A stretch of 64,000 nt of DNA. It comes from Nocardia terpenica. Lineage in GTDB: Bacteria > Actinomycetota > Actinomycetes > Mycobacteriales > Mycobacteriaceae. This document shows, in pieces, positions 52,258-61,424 of this stretch. Under the pieces are notes generated by a model. It saw nothing but the letters and a program-made list of their open reading frames with translations, had not been told where the DNA came from and ran no database searches. A program made the position numbers and the translations under genes. How positions within the stretch are numbered: position 1 is the first letter of the stretch; each line of letters opens with the position of its first letter. The stretch is from contig NZ_JABMCZ010000005.1 of assembly GCF_013186535.1 (NCBI RefSeq), forward strand, positions 1,488,001 to 1,552,000, read 5' to 3'.

Positions 52258-53439
52258 ATGCTGCGCGAGACTTTTCCGCTGGGCCGGATCGCCGGTGTCC
52301 GGATCGGCGGGCACTGGTCGGCGCTGGTCACCGTCGGCCTGGTCACCTGGATTCTGCGCACCGTCCTGAGCGGGCACGGCAGCCAGGGTTTCCTGTGGGC
52401 CGTCGCCGCCGCGGGCGCGGTGGTGTTCGTCGTGTCGCTGGCCGCGCACGAACTGGGGCATTCGATCGTCGCCCGCCGCAACGGCGTTCATGTGGACCGG
52501 ATCGTGCTGTGGCTGCTCGGCGGTGTCTCCGAGCTCGCCGACGAACCCGGTGACGCGCGCGCCGAGTTCCGCATCGCCATTGCCGGACCGCTCACCAGTG
52601 TGTTCATCGCTGTTGTCGCCTATACGGCGGCAGTGTTCGCCGCGATGATCGCGCCCGCAGGCGCGGTGGCCGCCGCACTGGTGTGGCTCGCGGTGATGAA
52701 TGCGATTCTGGCGGTGTTCAATCTGCTGCCCGGCGCGCCGCTGGACGGCGGCCGGGTGTTGCGGGCGCTGATCTGGTGGCGCACCGGGGATCGCTTGCGC
52801 GCCGCCACCGCGGCGGCGCGGGGCGGCGGGGTGCTGGGCACGATGCTGATCGTCGTCGGCATCGCGGAGGTCGTGCTGTCGCGTCAGCTCGGTGGGCTCT
52901 GGATGATGCTGCTCGGCTGGTTCCTACAGACCGCCGCCCACGGCGAATTGGCGGTCGCGGGCCTGCGACATCGGCTGGGCGACACCAGGATCCGCGACGT
53001 GATGACCGCCGCTCCGATCGCGGTGCCCGCGTGGTGGACCGTCACCGATCTGCTGCACTCCACGATCCCCACCAGCGGGCACCGCATTTTCCCTGTCGTC
53101 GATCACGGCGACCGTCCGATCGCCGTGCTGGCCTGGTCGGATCTGGCCCGTGTCCGGGCCCGCGCGCGAACCACGACCACGTTGTCGGCGGCCGGGCGAC
53201 CGCTGCCGCGCGGTGCGATCGTGGGCGTGGACGATCTGCTCGCCGACGCCGCGACCCGTGTCGTCCTGCGCCCCGCTCTCGACGCCGTCGCCGTGGTCGA
53301 TGCCGTCGGCCGGTTGTGCGGCATCGTCACCGCCACCGATCTGATCACCGCGTGCGATCGCTCGGCCCTCGGGCTGCCGCTGCGAACACCGCACGTACCC
53401 GACGATCTTCCCGCATCGGATCATCGGAGCACCTCATGA
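52258..53439 (+). CDS. Site-2-type M50 metalloprotease with CBS domains (Rv2625c-like)
   Basis: 393 aa. Zinc motif SLAAHELGHSIVARR (HExxH) in the second helix region and the third ligand in FNLLPGAPLDGGRVLRALIW; about six helices over residues 20-230. Two CBS motifs follow (IRDVMTAAPIAVPAWWTVTD at about 245-300; LRPALDAVAVVDAVGRLCGI at about 330-385), which may sense adenosine nucleotides. Rv2625c of the DosR regulon has the same layout. The stop overlaps the start of the next gene (ATGA). ATG 52258 is preceded by GAGAGACGAGG. Confidence 0.9.
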   Translation: MLRETFPLGRIAGVRIGGHWSALVTVGLVTWILRTVLSGHGSQGFLWAVAAAGAVVFVVSLAAHELGHSIVARRNGVHVDRIVLWLLGGVSELADEPGDARAEFRIAIAGPLTSVFIAVVAYTAAVFAAMIAPAGAVAAALVWLAVMNAILAVFNLLPGAPLDGGRVLRALIWWRTGDRLRAATAAARGGGVLGTMLIVVGIAEVVLSRQLGGLWMMLLGWFLQTAAHGELAVAGLRHRLGDTRIRDVMTAAPIAVPAWWTVTDLLHSTIPTSGHRIFPVVDHGDRPIAVLAWSDLARVRARARTTTTLSAAGRPLPRGAIVGVDDLLADAATRVVLRPALDAVAVVDAVGRLCGIVTATDLITACDRSALGLPLRTPHVPDDLPASDHRSTS

Positions 53440-55439
53440 CCTCCACGATTCCCGTCCTGCGCGATACCCCGCAGCCGTTCTTCACCGACCGCGCCGAAGC
53501 CGGTCGCGTGCTCGGCACACTGCTCGAGCACTACCGCGGCGCACCGGACGTCGTCGTGCTGGGACTCGCGCCCGGCGGCGTCCCGGTTGCCCGGGAGGTC
53601 GCGGTCGCGCTGCGCGCGCCGCTGGATGTGCTGGTCGTCGGCAAGCTGGGAGCGCCCGGACATCCGGAGGTCGCGTTCGGCGCGCTGGGACCGGGCGGCC
53701 GGATCGTGGTGAACGACGACGTGACCCGCGGCCTGCACCTGACCACCGAGCAGATCCGGTCGGTCGCCCACCGGGCCGCCCGCGACCTGCACCGCCACGA
53801 GGCCGCCTACCGACACCGGACCGAACCGATGGACCCGGCCGGGAAGGCGGTGATCCTGGTCGACGACGGGACGTCCACGGGCGCAACGATGTTCGCGGCG
53901 GTGGAGGCGATCCGCGCCGACGAGCCGACGCGGATCGTCGTGGCGGTGCCCGCCGCCACCGGGTCGACCTGCCGCGAACTCGGAGCCGCCGTGGACGAGA
54001 TGGTCTGTGCCACCATGCCGACCCCGTTCCTCGCGGTCGGGGACGCGTACTGGAACTTCACCCCGATCGACGACGAGCAGGTGCGCATACTGCTGACGAC
54101 GCCGACGACCGCGGGCACGGCGGCACCGGATCCCGTTGCGGCGGTGCGCGATGCCGCCATCGCGGCACCGGACGGGGTGCCACCGGAGCACGTGCTGGCC
54201 GACCTGGTCGGCGACGCCCGCTGGGTCCTGCTCGGGGCGAGCACGCACGGCACCCACGAGTTCTACACCGCCCGCGCCGCGATCACCCGATGGCTGATCA
54301 CCGAGCGCGGTTTCGACGGTGTCGCACTCGAGGCCGATTGGCCCGATGCCCACCGCGTGCACCGCTATGTGCGCGGTCTCGGCGACGATCTGTCGGCGAC
54401 ACAGGCACTCGGCGGATTCGAGCGGTTCCCGACGTGGCTGTGGCGCAATACCGTGATCCGCGACCTCGCCTACCGGCTGCGGCTGCACAACCAGCACCAA
54501 CGCGAGAACGGGGAGAGGCAGGCCGGGTTCTACGGCCTGGACCTCTACAGCATGCACCGGTCGATGCATCAGGTGATCCAATACCTCGAGCGCGCCGACC
54601 ACGCCGCCGCCGAGCGGGCGATCCGCCGTTACGCCGCCTTCGACCGCACCGGCGCCGACGACGGCCGTGCCTACGGTTTCGCCGCCGCGCTCGGTCTCAG
54701 CGAATGCTGCCGGGACGAGGTCGTGGGCGAGCTGATCGACCTGCAGCGCAACGCCGCGCCTACCGCCGCACACAACGGCGAGGCGCCGTTCGATGCGCTG
54801 CGCAATGCCTGGACCGCGCGCAGCGCCGAGGCGTACTACCGGGCGATGTTCGCCGATCGGGTGTCGGCGTGGAATCTGCGCGACCGGCACATGGCCGACA
54901 CCCTCGACGCGCTCGCCGCGCACCTGGGACCGGATTCGCGCCTGGTCGTGTGGGCACACAACGCCCACATCGGGGATGCGAGCGCGAGCGAGCAGGTCAC
55001 CGACGGGCAACTCTCGCTCGGGCAACTGATCCGGGAACGGCACGGAAAACAGTGCCGCACCATCGGTTTCAGCACCGGGCACGGCACCGTGACGGCAGCG
55101 ACCGCCTGGGGCGGCGAACCGGAGCGAATGCCGCTGCGTCCCGCGGTGGCGAGCAGTGCCGAACAACTGCTGCACGACACCGGAATTCCCGCATTCCTGC
55201 TCCGCTTCGACCGGCCCACCGCGGCCGCCGAGCTGCTGCGCACACCGCGCCTCGAGCGCACCGTCGGCGTCGTCTACACCCCGGCCACCGAACGCCACAG
55301 CCACTATCTGCACACCCGGCTCGCCGACCGATACGACGCCGTCGTCTACCTCGACCGCACCACCGCGCTGGACCCACTGGACCCGGCGCGGAGCCGACGG
55401 GTCACGGCCACACCGGAAACATTCCCGACGGGCCTGTGA
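53436..55439 (+). CDS. Phosphoribosyltransferase - erythromycin esterase-like fusion (Rv2030c-like)
   Basis: 667 aa. Residues 10-215 are a PRTase domain (LGLAPGGVPVAREVAVALRA, PRPP loop VILVDDGTSTGATMFAAVEA). Residues 230-650 are an EreA/TiaS-like hydrolase (VLLGASTHGTHEFYTARAAI, GVALEADWPDAHRVHRYVRG, VWAHNAHIGDAS). The fusion matches Rv2030c of the DosR regulon; its substrate is unknown. Translationally coupled to the M50-CBS gene by ATGA. Ends 84 bp before devR. Confidence 0.9.
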   Translation: MTSTIPVLRDTPQPFFTDRAEAGRVLGTLLEHYRGAPDVVVLGLAPGGVPVAREVAVALRAPLDVLVVGKLGAPGHPEVAFGALGPGGRIVVNDDVTRGLHLTTEQIRSVAHRAARDLHRHEAAYRHRTEPMDPAGKAVILVDDGTSTGATMFAAVEAIRADEPTRIVVAVPAATGSTCRELGAAVDEMVCATMPTPFLAVGDAYWNFTPIDDEQVRILLTTPTTAGTAAPDPVAAVRDAAIAAPDGVPPEHVLADLVGDARWVLLGASTHGTHEFYTARAAITRWLITERGFDGVALEADWPDAHRVHRYVRGLGDDLSATQALGGFERFPTWLWRNTVIRDLAYRLRLHNQHQRENGERQAGFYGLDLYSMHRSMHQVIQYLERADHAAAERAIRRYAAFDRTGADDGRAYGFAAALGLSECCRDEVVGELIDLQRNAAPTAAHNGEAPFDALRNAWTARSAEAYYRAMFADRVSAWNLRDRHMADTLDALAAHLGPDSRLVVWAHNAHIGDASASEQVTDGQLSLGQLIRERHGKQCRTIGFSTGHGTVTAATAWGGEPERMPLRPAVASSAEQLLHDTGIPAFLLRFDRPTAAAELLRTPRLERTVGVVYTPATERHSHYLHTRLADRYDAVVYLDRTTALDPLDPARSRRVTATPETFPTGL

Positions 55440-55441
55440 AA

Positions 55442-55455
55442 GTGACCTTCGACTG
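55442..55455. promoter_or_regulatory. Weak DosR-like site before devR
   Basis: GTGACCTTCGACTG shares the core GACCTTCG with the 40945 and 63629 boxes; about 10 of 14 overall. It lies 69 bp before devR and would allow autoregulation, as in mycobacteria. Confidence 0.35.
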
Positions 55456-55523
55456 TAGCGAGCAACGACGACACCGCCCTACCGTGACCTACACCCCGTT
55501 CCGCAACCGGATTGGACACCCCC

Positions 55524-56171
55524 ATGATCACGGTGTTCCTTGTCGACGACCACGAGATCGTCCGCCGCGGCCTGACCGACCTCCTGTCCGGCGATGCCGA
55601 CCTCACCATCGTCGGAGAGGCCGCCAACACCGCCCAGGCCCTCGCCCGCATCCCGGCACTACGCCCCGATGTCGCGGTCCTCGACGTCCGCCTCCCCGAC
55701 GGCAACGGCATCGAACTGTGCCGGGAGCTGTTGTCGCGCGTGGAGGGGCTGCGCTGCCTGATGCTCACCTCCTTCACCGACGAGCACGCCATGCTCGACG
55801 CCATCCTCGCCGGTGCCAGCGGCTATGTCGTCAAGGACATCAAGGGTATGGAGCTGGCCGCCGCGATCAAGACGGTCGGCTCGGGTCGGTCCCTGCTGGA
55901 CAACCGTGCCGCCGCGGCGCTGATGGACCGCCTGCGCCGCAGCACCGAGCCGCACGGCCCGCTCGCCTCCCTCACCGACCAGGAACGCACCCTGCTCGAC
56001 CTGCTCGGCGAGGGCCTCACCAATCGCCAGATCGCCGAGCGAATGTTCCTCGCGGAGAAGACCGTCAAGAACTACGTGTCGCGGCTGCTGGCCAAGCTCG
56101 GCATGGAACGCCGCACCCAGGCGGCGGTGTACATCTCGACACTGCACGGCGACCGGACCTGCCGGGAATGA
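55524..56171 (+). CDS. devR: NarL/LuxR-family response regulator DevR (DosR)
   Basis: 215 aa, very close to M. tuberculosis DevR. Receiver domain at residues 1-120: VFLVDDHEIVRRGLTDLL, phosphoacceptor Asp54 in VAVLDVRLPDGNG, and Lys in GASGYVVKDIKGMELA. LuxR-type HTH at about 145-205: LTDQERTLLDLLGEGLTNRQ and IAERMFLAEKTVKNYVSRLL with LAKLGMERRTQAAVY. Activated by DevS phosphotransfer, it binds 14-bp DosR boxes, several of which are seen in this window. ATG 55524 matches the family start although no Shine-Dalgarno is visible. Confidence 0.95.
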   Translation: MITVFLVDDHEIVRRGLTDLLSGDADLTIVGEAANTAQALARIPALRPDVAVLDVRLPDGNGIELCRELLSRVEGLRCLMLTSFTDEHAMLDAILAGASGYVVKDIKGMELAAAIKTVGSGRSLLDNRAAAALMDRLRRSTEPHGPLASLTDQERTLLDLLGEGLTNRQIAERMFLAEKTVKNYVSRLLAKLGMERRTQAAVYISTLHGDRTCRE

Positions 56172-56210
56172 TTCCGGCGCGGACCCGCGAGCCGAATGCC
56201 CTGCCCGCGA

Positions 56211-56224
56211 AGGACTTTCGACAG
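56211..56224. promoter_or_regulatory. DosR-like site before the PEP synthase gene
   Basis: AGGACTTTCGACAG, about 10 of 14 with GGGACTTTCGGCCC, 70 bp before the start of the next gene. A second, poorer GGGACCCTGG site lies at 56247. Confidence 0.4.
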
Positions 56225-56293
56225 TAGTGGCCGACGGCTCCCGTCGGGGACCCTGGCATCGAACCCGAAATGCATCGACGGATCGGAGCCGTG

Positions 56294-58609
56294 ATGGGTG
56301 AGTATGTGGCAGGGCTGGACCAGTTGCGGCTCGACGACGCCGACCGCGCCGGGGGCAAGGGCGCGAACCTCGGTGAACTGGTGGCCGCGAAGCTGCCGGT
56401 GCCACCGGGATTCGTGCTGCTGCGCGACTGCTACCGGAAGGTCGTGGGCCAGGGACGGCACGCGGCGGCGTTGCGGGCCTTGCACGGCGGCGCCCTCCAG
56501 GCCGCGGCGGCCGGTACCCCGGCGGAGGCGCAGCGACTGGAGTACACCTGTCGGCAGATGCGCGAACTCGTGCACGACGCCGTCCTCGACGAACCGTTGC
56601 GCGATGCCATCGTGTCGGCGTATCACGCACTGGGACACAATGTTTCGGTTGCGGTACGGTCGTCGGCGATCGGTGAGGACGGCGCGACGGCGTCGTTCGC
56701 GGGCATGAATATCACCCGCACCAATGTCCGCGGCGACGACAAGCTGCTCGCGGCCGTTGTCGACTGCTGGGCCTCGCTGTTCACCCCGCGGGTGCTCACC
56801 TACCGGGCGCGCCGCGAACTGACCGAACCACCCGAGATGGCGGTCGTGGTGCAGAAGATGGTGGCGGCCCGCGTCTCCGGGGTGGCGTTCACCGCCGATC
56901 CGGCCACCGGTCGTCGTGATCGCCTCGTCATCGAGGCCGCCCACGGTCAAGGGGAGGTCGTGGTGTCGGGAGCCACCGCACCCGACACCTACCTCGTCGA
57001 CGCCGCGGGACCGGCGCTGCTGGCCACCCACCCCGGTCATCAGACCTACGCGATCGTGCCCGGACCCGACGGCGATCGCCGGGTGGAACTGGCCGCCACG
57101 GAAACGAATTCGCCGGTGCTCGACGAGTCCGAGGTCCTGACCGTCGCCCGCCTGGCCCTCCAGACGCAGCAGCACTACGGCGGGCGTCCGCAGGATGTCG
57201 AATGGGCCTTCGACGACACCGAGCCGTGGCTGGTGCAATCGCGGCCGATCACCACGCTGCCGGACCAGCCGCACGAGCAGGCCACCGCCACCGATACCGG
57301 CTCGGTGCTGCTGCGCGGGCTGGCCGCCGCGCCCGGCCGGGCCGTCGGCGCCGTGCGGGTGCTGCGCTCCCCGGAGCAGGGCCACACGCTGCGGGACGGC
57401 GAGATCCTGGTGGCCCCCATGACCAATCCCGATTGGCTGCCCACCATCACCCGCGCCGCCGCCCTGGTCACCGACAGCGGCGGCATGACCTGTCACGCCG
57501 CCATCGTCGCCCGCGAGATCGGCGTGCCCTGCGTGGTCGGAACCCGCAGCGCGACAACGACGCTCACCGACAGCCAGGCCGTCATGGTCGACGGCTCCGC
57601 CGGACTGGTCGGGGCCACCGACGCGGCGGCGGTGAACGAAGCCGCCGCGGCGCGCATTTCCCTGACGGAGCGACCCGCCGCGAGCGACACCGGCACGCGC
57701 ACAACGCCTTCGGAGATCACGGGTACCCGCATCTATGTCAACCTGGCGCTCCCGGAGGTCGCCGAGCGCGTCGCCGCCACCGCGGACACCGACGGGGTCG
57801 GACTGCTGCGCGCGGAGACCCTGCTCACCCGGGCGCTGGGCGGGCGGCATCCGCGCGATCTGATCGCCCGCGGCGAACAACACACCTTCGTCGACGCGAT
57901 GACCGAATCGCTGTCCCGCATCGCCACCGCCTTCGCGCCCCGGCCCGTCGTCTATCGCGCGACCGACCTGCGCAGCAACGAATTCCGCGCCCTCGCCGGT
58001 GGCACCGCGTACGAGCCGGACGAGCGCAATCCGATGATCGGCTACCGAGGCTGCTATCGCTATGTCCGCGAACCGGAGCTGTTCCGGCTGGAACTGGCCG
58101 CGCTGCACCGTGTCCGGGAACACACCCCCAATCTGCACCTGATGGTCCCGTTCGTGCGCACCTACTGGGAACTCGAGGACTGCCTGGCCCTGATCGACGC
58201 CAGTCCCCTGGGCCACGACCGCGCCCTGCACCGCTGGGTGATGGCCGAGGTGCCGTCGGTGCTGTACCGGCTGCCCGAATACGTCGGCCTCGGCATCGAC
58301 GGAGTATCCATCGGCAGCAACGACCTCACCCAGCTGATCCTCGGCGTCGACCGCGACTCCGAACAGTGCGCGGACCTGTTCGACGAATCCGACCCGGCCG
58401 TCCTCGACGCCATCGCCCGCATCATCACCACCGCCCGCAGCCTCGGCATCACCTCGTCACTGTGCGGCCAGGCCCCGTCGACGCACCCGGAGTTCGCCGA
58501 ACACCTGGTGCGCATGGGCATCACCTCGATCTCGGTGACCCCGGACGCCGTGACCCCCACCCGGCGCGCCGTCGCCGCCGCCGAACGCCGAATCCTGTTG
58601 GAGCGGTGA
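56294..58609 (+). CDS. ppsA: Phosphoenolpyruvate synthase (PpsA/PPDK family)
   Basis: 771 aa. N-terminal ATP-grasp domain (about 5-320): RAGGKGANLGELVAAKLPVP, VRSSAIGEDGATASFAGMN, QSRPITTLP. Swivelling phosphohistidine domain (about 335-430) with catalytic His in VTDSGGMTCHAAIVAREIGV. C-terminal PEP/pyruvate barrel (about 455-765): VGLLRAETLLTRAL, NPMIGYRGCYRYV, SIGSNDLTQLILGVDRDSEQ and catalytic Cys in SSLCGQAPS. Converts pyruvate + ATP + water to PEP + AMP + Pi. ATG 56294 is chosen over ATG 56270. Likely in the DevR regulon by context. Confidence 0.88.
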   Translation: MGEYVAGLDQLRLDDADRAGGKGANLGELVAAKLPVPPGFVLLRDCYRKVVGQGRHAAALRALHGGALQAAAAGTPAEAQRLEYTCRQMRELVHDAVLDEPLRDAIVSAYHALGHNVSVAVRSSAIGEDGATASFAGMNITRTNVRGDDKLLAAVVDCWASLFTPRVLTYRARRELTEPPEMAVVVQKMVAARVSGVAFTADPATGRRDRLVIEAAHGQGEVVVSGATAPDTYLVDAAGPALLATHPGHQTYAIVPGPDGDRRVELAATETNSPVLDESEVLTVARLALQTQQHYGGRPQDVEWAFDDTEPWLVQSRPITTLPDQPHEQATATDTGSVLLRGLAAAPGRAVGAVRVLRSPEQGHTLRDGEILVAPMTNPDWLPTITRAAALVTDSGGMTCHAAIVAREIGVPCVVGTRSATTTLTDSQAVMVDGSAGLVGATDAAAVNEAAAARISLTERPAASDTGTRTTPSEITGTRIYVNLALPEVAERVAATADTDGVGLLRAETLLTRALGGRHPRDLIARGEQHTFVDAMTESLSRIATAFAPRPVVYRATDLRSNEFRALAGGTAYEPDERNPMIGYRGCYRYVREPELFRLELAALHRVREHTPNLHLMVPFVRTYWELEDCLALIDASPLGHDRALHRWVMAEVPSVLYRLPEYVGLGIDGVSIGSNDLTQLILGVDRDSEQCADLFDESDPAVLDAIARIITTARSLGITSSLCGQAPSTHPEFAEHLVRMGITSISVTPDAVTPTRRAVAAAERRILLER

Positions 58610-58753
58610 GCGAAAGAATCCACACCCCGAGAACGTCACCAGAGCCAAAGCCGGGCTACCGGCTGCTTGTGTAGCCAACTGGTGAGAGCCTGACCGCGGG
58701 TCGGGGAGGGCTCGTGTTGCGCCGGTGATGTTGCTCCGATGCGACGATGATCG

Positions 58754-58767
58754 AGGACCTTTGCCTC
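58754..58767. promoter_or_regulatory. DosR/DevR-like box before hypF
   Basis: AGGACCTTTGCCTC, differing at three positions from the 40945 element, 65 bp before the hypF start. No other control signal was seen for the hyp genes. Confidence 0.5.
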
Positions 58768-58831
58768 TTGGGATCTGCTGCGGCGCCGTCCATCGTGGGT
58801 GGATGGGTACGAGCGAGCAGACATCCAGGCG

Positions 58832-61141
58832 ATGACGCGGCCCGTCGTCACCGGTCGTGGTGCCAGGATTCGGGTGCACGGCATGGTTCAGGGGGTCGGA
58901 TTCCGCCCCTTCGTCTTTCGGCTCGCGACCGGTTTCGGCTTGGCCGGGGATGTGTGTAATGCGGGCGGGCACGTCGTCATCCGGGCCGAAGGGCCGGACG
59001 GGGTGCTGGCCGATTTCGTGGCCCGGCTGGCGGATTCGGCACCGGCCGCGGCCAGGGTCGATCGGATCGAGGTGGAGACGATCTCCGCGGGTGTCGCGCC
59101 GGGGCCGGGATTCTCGGTCGTCGGCAGCGTCGCCGACCAACGGGTGACGCCGCAGGTGCCGCCGGATCTGGCGACCTGCGCGGCGTGCCTGCGCGAATTG
59201 TTCGATCCGGCCGACCGGCGCTACCGCTACCCGTTTCTCAATTGCACCGACTGCGGGCCACGGGCGACCGTCATCGACGCCCTGCCCTACGACCGGGAGC
59301 GCACCGCGATGCGGGTGTTCCCGCTGTGCGGAGCGTGTTCGCGGGAGTACCACGACCCTGCCGATCGGCGCTTCCACGCCGAGCCGACCAGTTGCCCGGC
59401 GTGCGGTCCGCGACTGATATGGCACCCGGTCGACGAGACACCCGCTGCCACACGGGAAGAGGCGCTGCGGGCCGCGTGCGCAGTGGTGGCCGATGGCGGC
59501 ATCGTCGCCGTCAAGGGCCTCGGCGGCTACCAACTGGTGTGCGACGCGGGCGACGACACCGCCGTGACCCGGCTGCGGAGAACGAAGCCGCGCCCGGCGA
59601 AACCGTTCGCGGTCATGGCCGCCGATCTCACCGCGGCACGGCAGCTGGGCGTGCTCGACGACGCGGCCGCCGGACTGCTCGGCGGTGCGGCCGCGCCGAT
59701 CGTGCTGCTGCCGCGCCGCGCCGATGCCTCCCTATCCGCCTCGGTGGCACCGGGTTCCGCCGAGATCGGCGTGTTTCTGCCCTACAGCCCACTGCATCAT
59801 CTGCTGCTGGCGGAGCTGGCTCGGCCCTTGGTGGTCACCAGCGGCAACCGCGGTGGCACGCCGACCGTCATCGATGACACCGCCGCGCACCGCGTGCTGT
59901 GGCCGATCGTCGACGGGATTCTCACCCACGACCGGCCGATCCGATCGCGCTACGACGATTCGGTGCTCCGGGTCGTCGCGGGCCGCACGACCACCCTGCG
60001 ACGCGCCCGCGGCTACGCGCCCGACCGGATGCCGCTGCCGGTCCGCGCCGCGACTCCCGTGCTGGCGGTGGGCGCGCAGCTGAAACACACCGCCGCCCTC
60101 GCCGTCGACGACGCGGTGATCCTCGGACCGCACACCGGGGACCTGGAGAACACCGACGCCTACGCGGCATTCGAGCAGGCCGCCGACGCGCTGTGCCGAC
60201 TGCACGGCGTGTGGCCGGATATCGTTGTCCACGACCGGCATCCGGCCTACCTGTCGACGCAGTACGCCCGCCGCCGATCGGCCGCCCGGCGCATTGCGGT
60301 GCAGCACCATCATGCGCACGTGGCCGCCACCGCGGCCGAGCACGGCATCACCGGCCCGTTCGTCGGTGTCGCGCTGGACGGGCTGGGGCTCGGTGACGAC
60401 GGCACCTTCTGGGGCGGGGAGATCCTGCTGGCGGACCTCACCGGGTATCGCAGATTCGGCCGGTTCGCCACCGCGCCGATGCCCGGCGGGGCTGCGGCGG
60501 TGCGCAGGCCCGCCCGCATGGCGCTGGGATATCTGTTCGGCGCCGAGCGGTTCGGCGCGGACGACATTCCGGGCGCCGCGCTGCTGGACCGCATGGATCC
60601 CCGGGAGGTCACGGTGATCCGGCGCATGATCGAGCGCGAGGTGAACTGCCCGCGCGCCTCGAGCGCCGGGCGACTGTTCGACGCGGCGGCGGCCCTGCTC
60701 GATGTCTGCGACGACAACAGTTACGAAGGCGAGGCCGCGGCCCGACTGGAGGCCGCGGCGGCAGGCCATCCCGGAACGTCCCCCCTGCGCTGGAGCCTGC
60801 ACCGCCGTGACGGGCTCGTGGTCTACGACCCCGCTCCCACCCTGCGCGACGCGGTGCTGCTGGCCGCCGACGAGCCGGTCGGGGAAATCGCCGCCCGGTT
60901 CCACCGCACCCTGGCGGCGGTCGTGGTCGCCATGGCCGCCGAGGCCGCCACCGCGTCCGGCACCGAGGTGGTCTGCCTCGGTGGCGGGGTGTTCCAGAAC
61001 GCCCGCCTGACTACGGCGGTCCTCGACGGCCTCGCCGATGCCGGACTGAACGGCCTTGCCGGGGAACGGATTCCGATGAACGACGGCGGAATCTCCTACG
61101 GTCAGGCGGCCATCGCGGCCGCCCGTACGGAAGGGAGCTGA
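58832..61141 (+). CDS. hypF: Carbamoyltransferase HypF ([NiFe] hydrogenase maturation)
   Basis: 769 aa. Acylphosphatase domain (about 8-95; RVHGMVQGVGFRPFVFRLAT); two C4 zinc fingers (CAACLRELFD with CTDCGPR; CGACSREYHD with CPACGPR); YrdC-like domain (VAVKGLGGYQLVCDA, KRTKPRPAKPF-like RRTKPRPAKPFAVMA); Kae1-like C-terminal domain (IAVQHHHAHVAATAAEHG, CLGGGVFQNARLT). It makes the carbamoyl group that becomes the CN ligands of the NiFe site, passed to HypE. ATG 58832 gives the usual N-terminus; GTG 58799 is an alternative. First gene of hypFCDE. Confidence 0.93.
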   Translation: MTRPVVTGRGARIRVHGMVQGVGFRPFVFRLATGFGLAGDVCNAGGHVVIRAEGPDGVLADFVARLADSAPAAARVDRIEVETISAGVAPGPGFSVVGSVADQRVTPQVPPDLATCAACLRELFDPADRRYRYPFLNCTDCGPRATVIDALPYDRERTAMRVFPLCGACSREYHDPADRRFHAEPTSCPACGPRLIWHPVDETPAATREEALRAACAVVADGGIVAVKGLGGYQLVCDAGDDTAVTRLRRTKPRPAKPFAVMAADLTAARQLGVLDDAAAGLLGGAAAPIVLLPRRADASLSASVAPGSAEIGVFLPYSPLHHLLLAELARPLVVTSGNRGGTPTVIDDTAAHRVLWPIVDGILTHDRPIRSRYDDSVLRVVAGRTTTLRRARGYAPDRMPLPVRAATPVLAVGAQLKHTAALAVDDAVILGPHTGDLENTDAYAAFEQAADALCRLHGVWPDIVVHDRHPAYLSTQYARRRSAARRIAVQHHHAHVAATAAEHGITGPFVGVALDGLGLGDDGTFWGGEILLADLTGYRRFGRFATAPMPGGAAAVRRPARMALGYLFGAERFGADDIPGAALLDRMDPREVTVIRRMIEREVNCPRASSAGRLFDAAAALLDVCDDNSYEGEAAARLEAAAAGHPGTSPLRWSLHRRDGLVVYDPAPTLRDAVLLAADEPVGEIAARFHRTLAAVVVAMAAEAATASGTEVVCLGGGVFQNARLTTAVLDGLADAGLNGLAGERIPMNDGGISYGQAAIAAARTEGS

Positions 61142-61144
61142 CCG

Positions 61145-61408
61145 ATGTGCCTGGGTGTGCCCGGCCGGATCGTGGCGGTGAGCGACGCATCACCGCTGCG
61201 GATGGGGACGGTCGATTTCGACGGTATCCGGCGGCCGGTGTGCCTGGCCTACACCCCGGACGCCGACATCGGCGACTACGTGATCGTGCACGTCGGTTTC
61301 GCCATCGGCCGGGTCGACGAGGCCGAGGCGGCCGAGACGCTCGCGGTGATCCGGGCGATCCCGGACGCCCTGGCCACCGAACTCGGCCCCGAGGCGGCGA
61401 CATCGTGA
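61145..61408 (+). CDS. hypC: Hydrogenase maturation chaperone HypC
   Basis: 87 aa, starting MCLGVPGRIVAV with the essential Cys2. HypC binds HypD, carries the Fe(CN)2CO unit and delivers it to the hydrogenase large subunit. Starts 3 bp after hypF. Full length with normal VDFDGIRRPVCLAY and GDYVIVHVGFAIGRVDE segments. Confidence 0.94.
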   Translation: MCLGVPGRIVAVSDASPLRMGTVDFDGIRRPVCLAYTPDADIGDYVIVHVGFAIGRVDEAEAAETLAVIRAIPDALATELGPEAATS

Positions 61409-61424
61409 AAGAGGGTGGGGCACT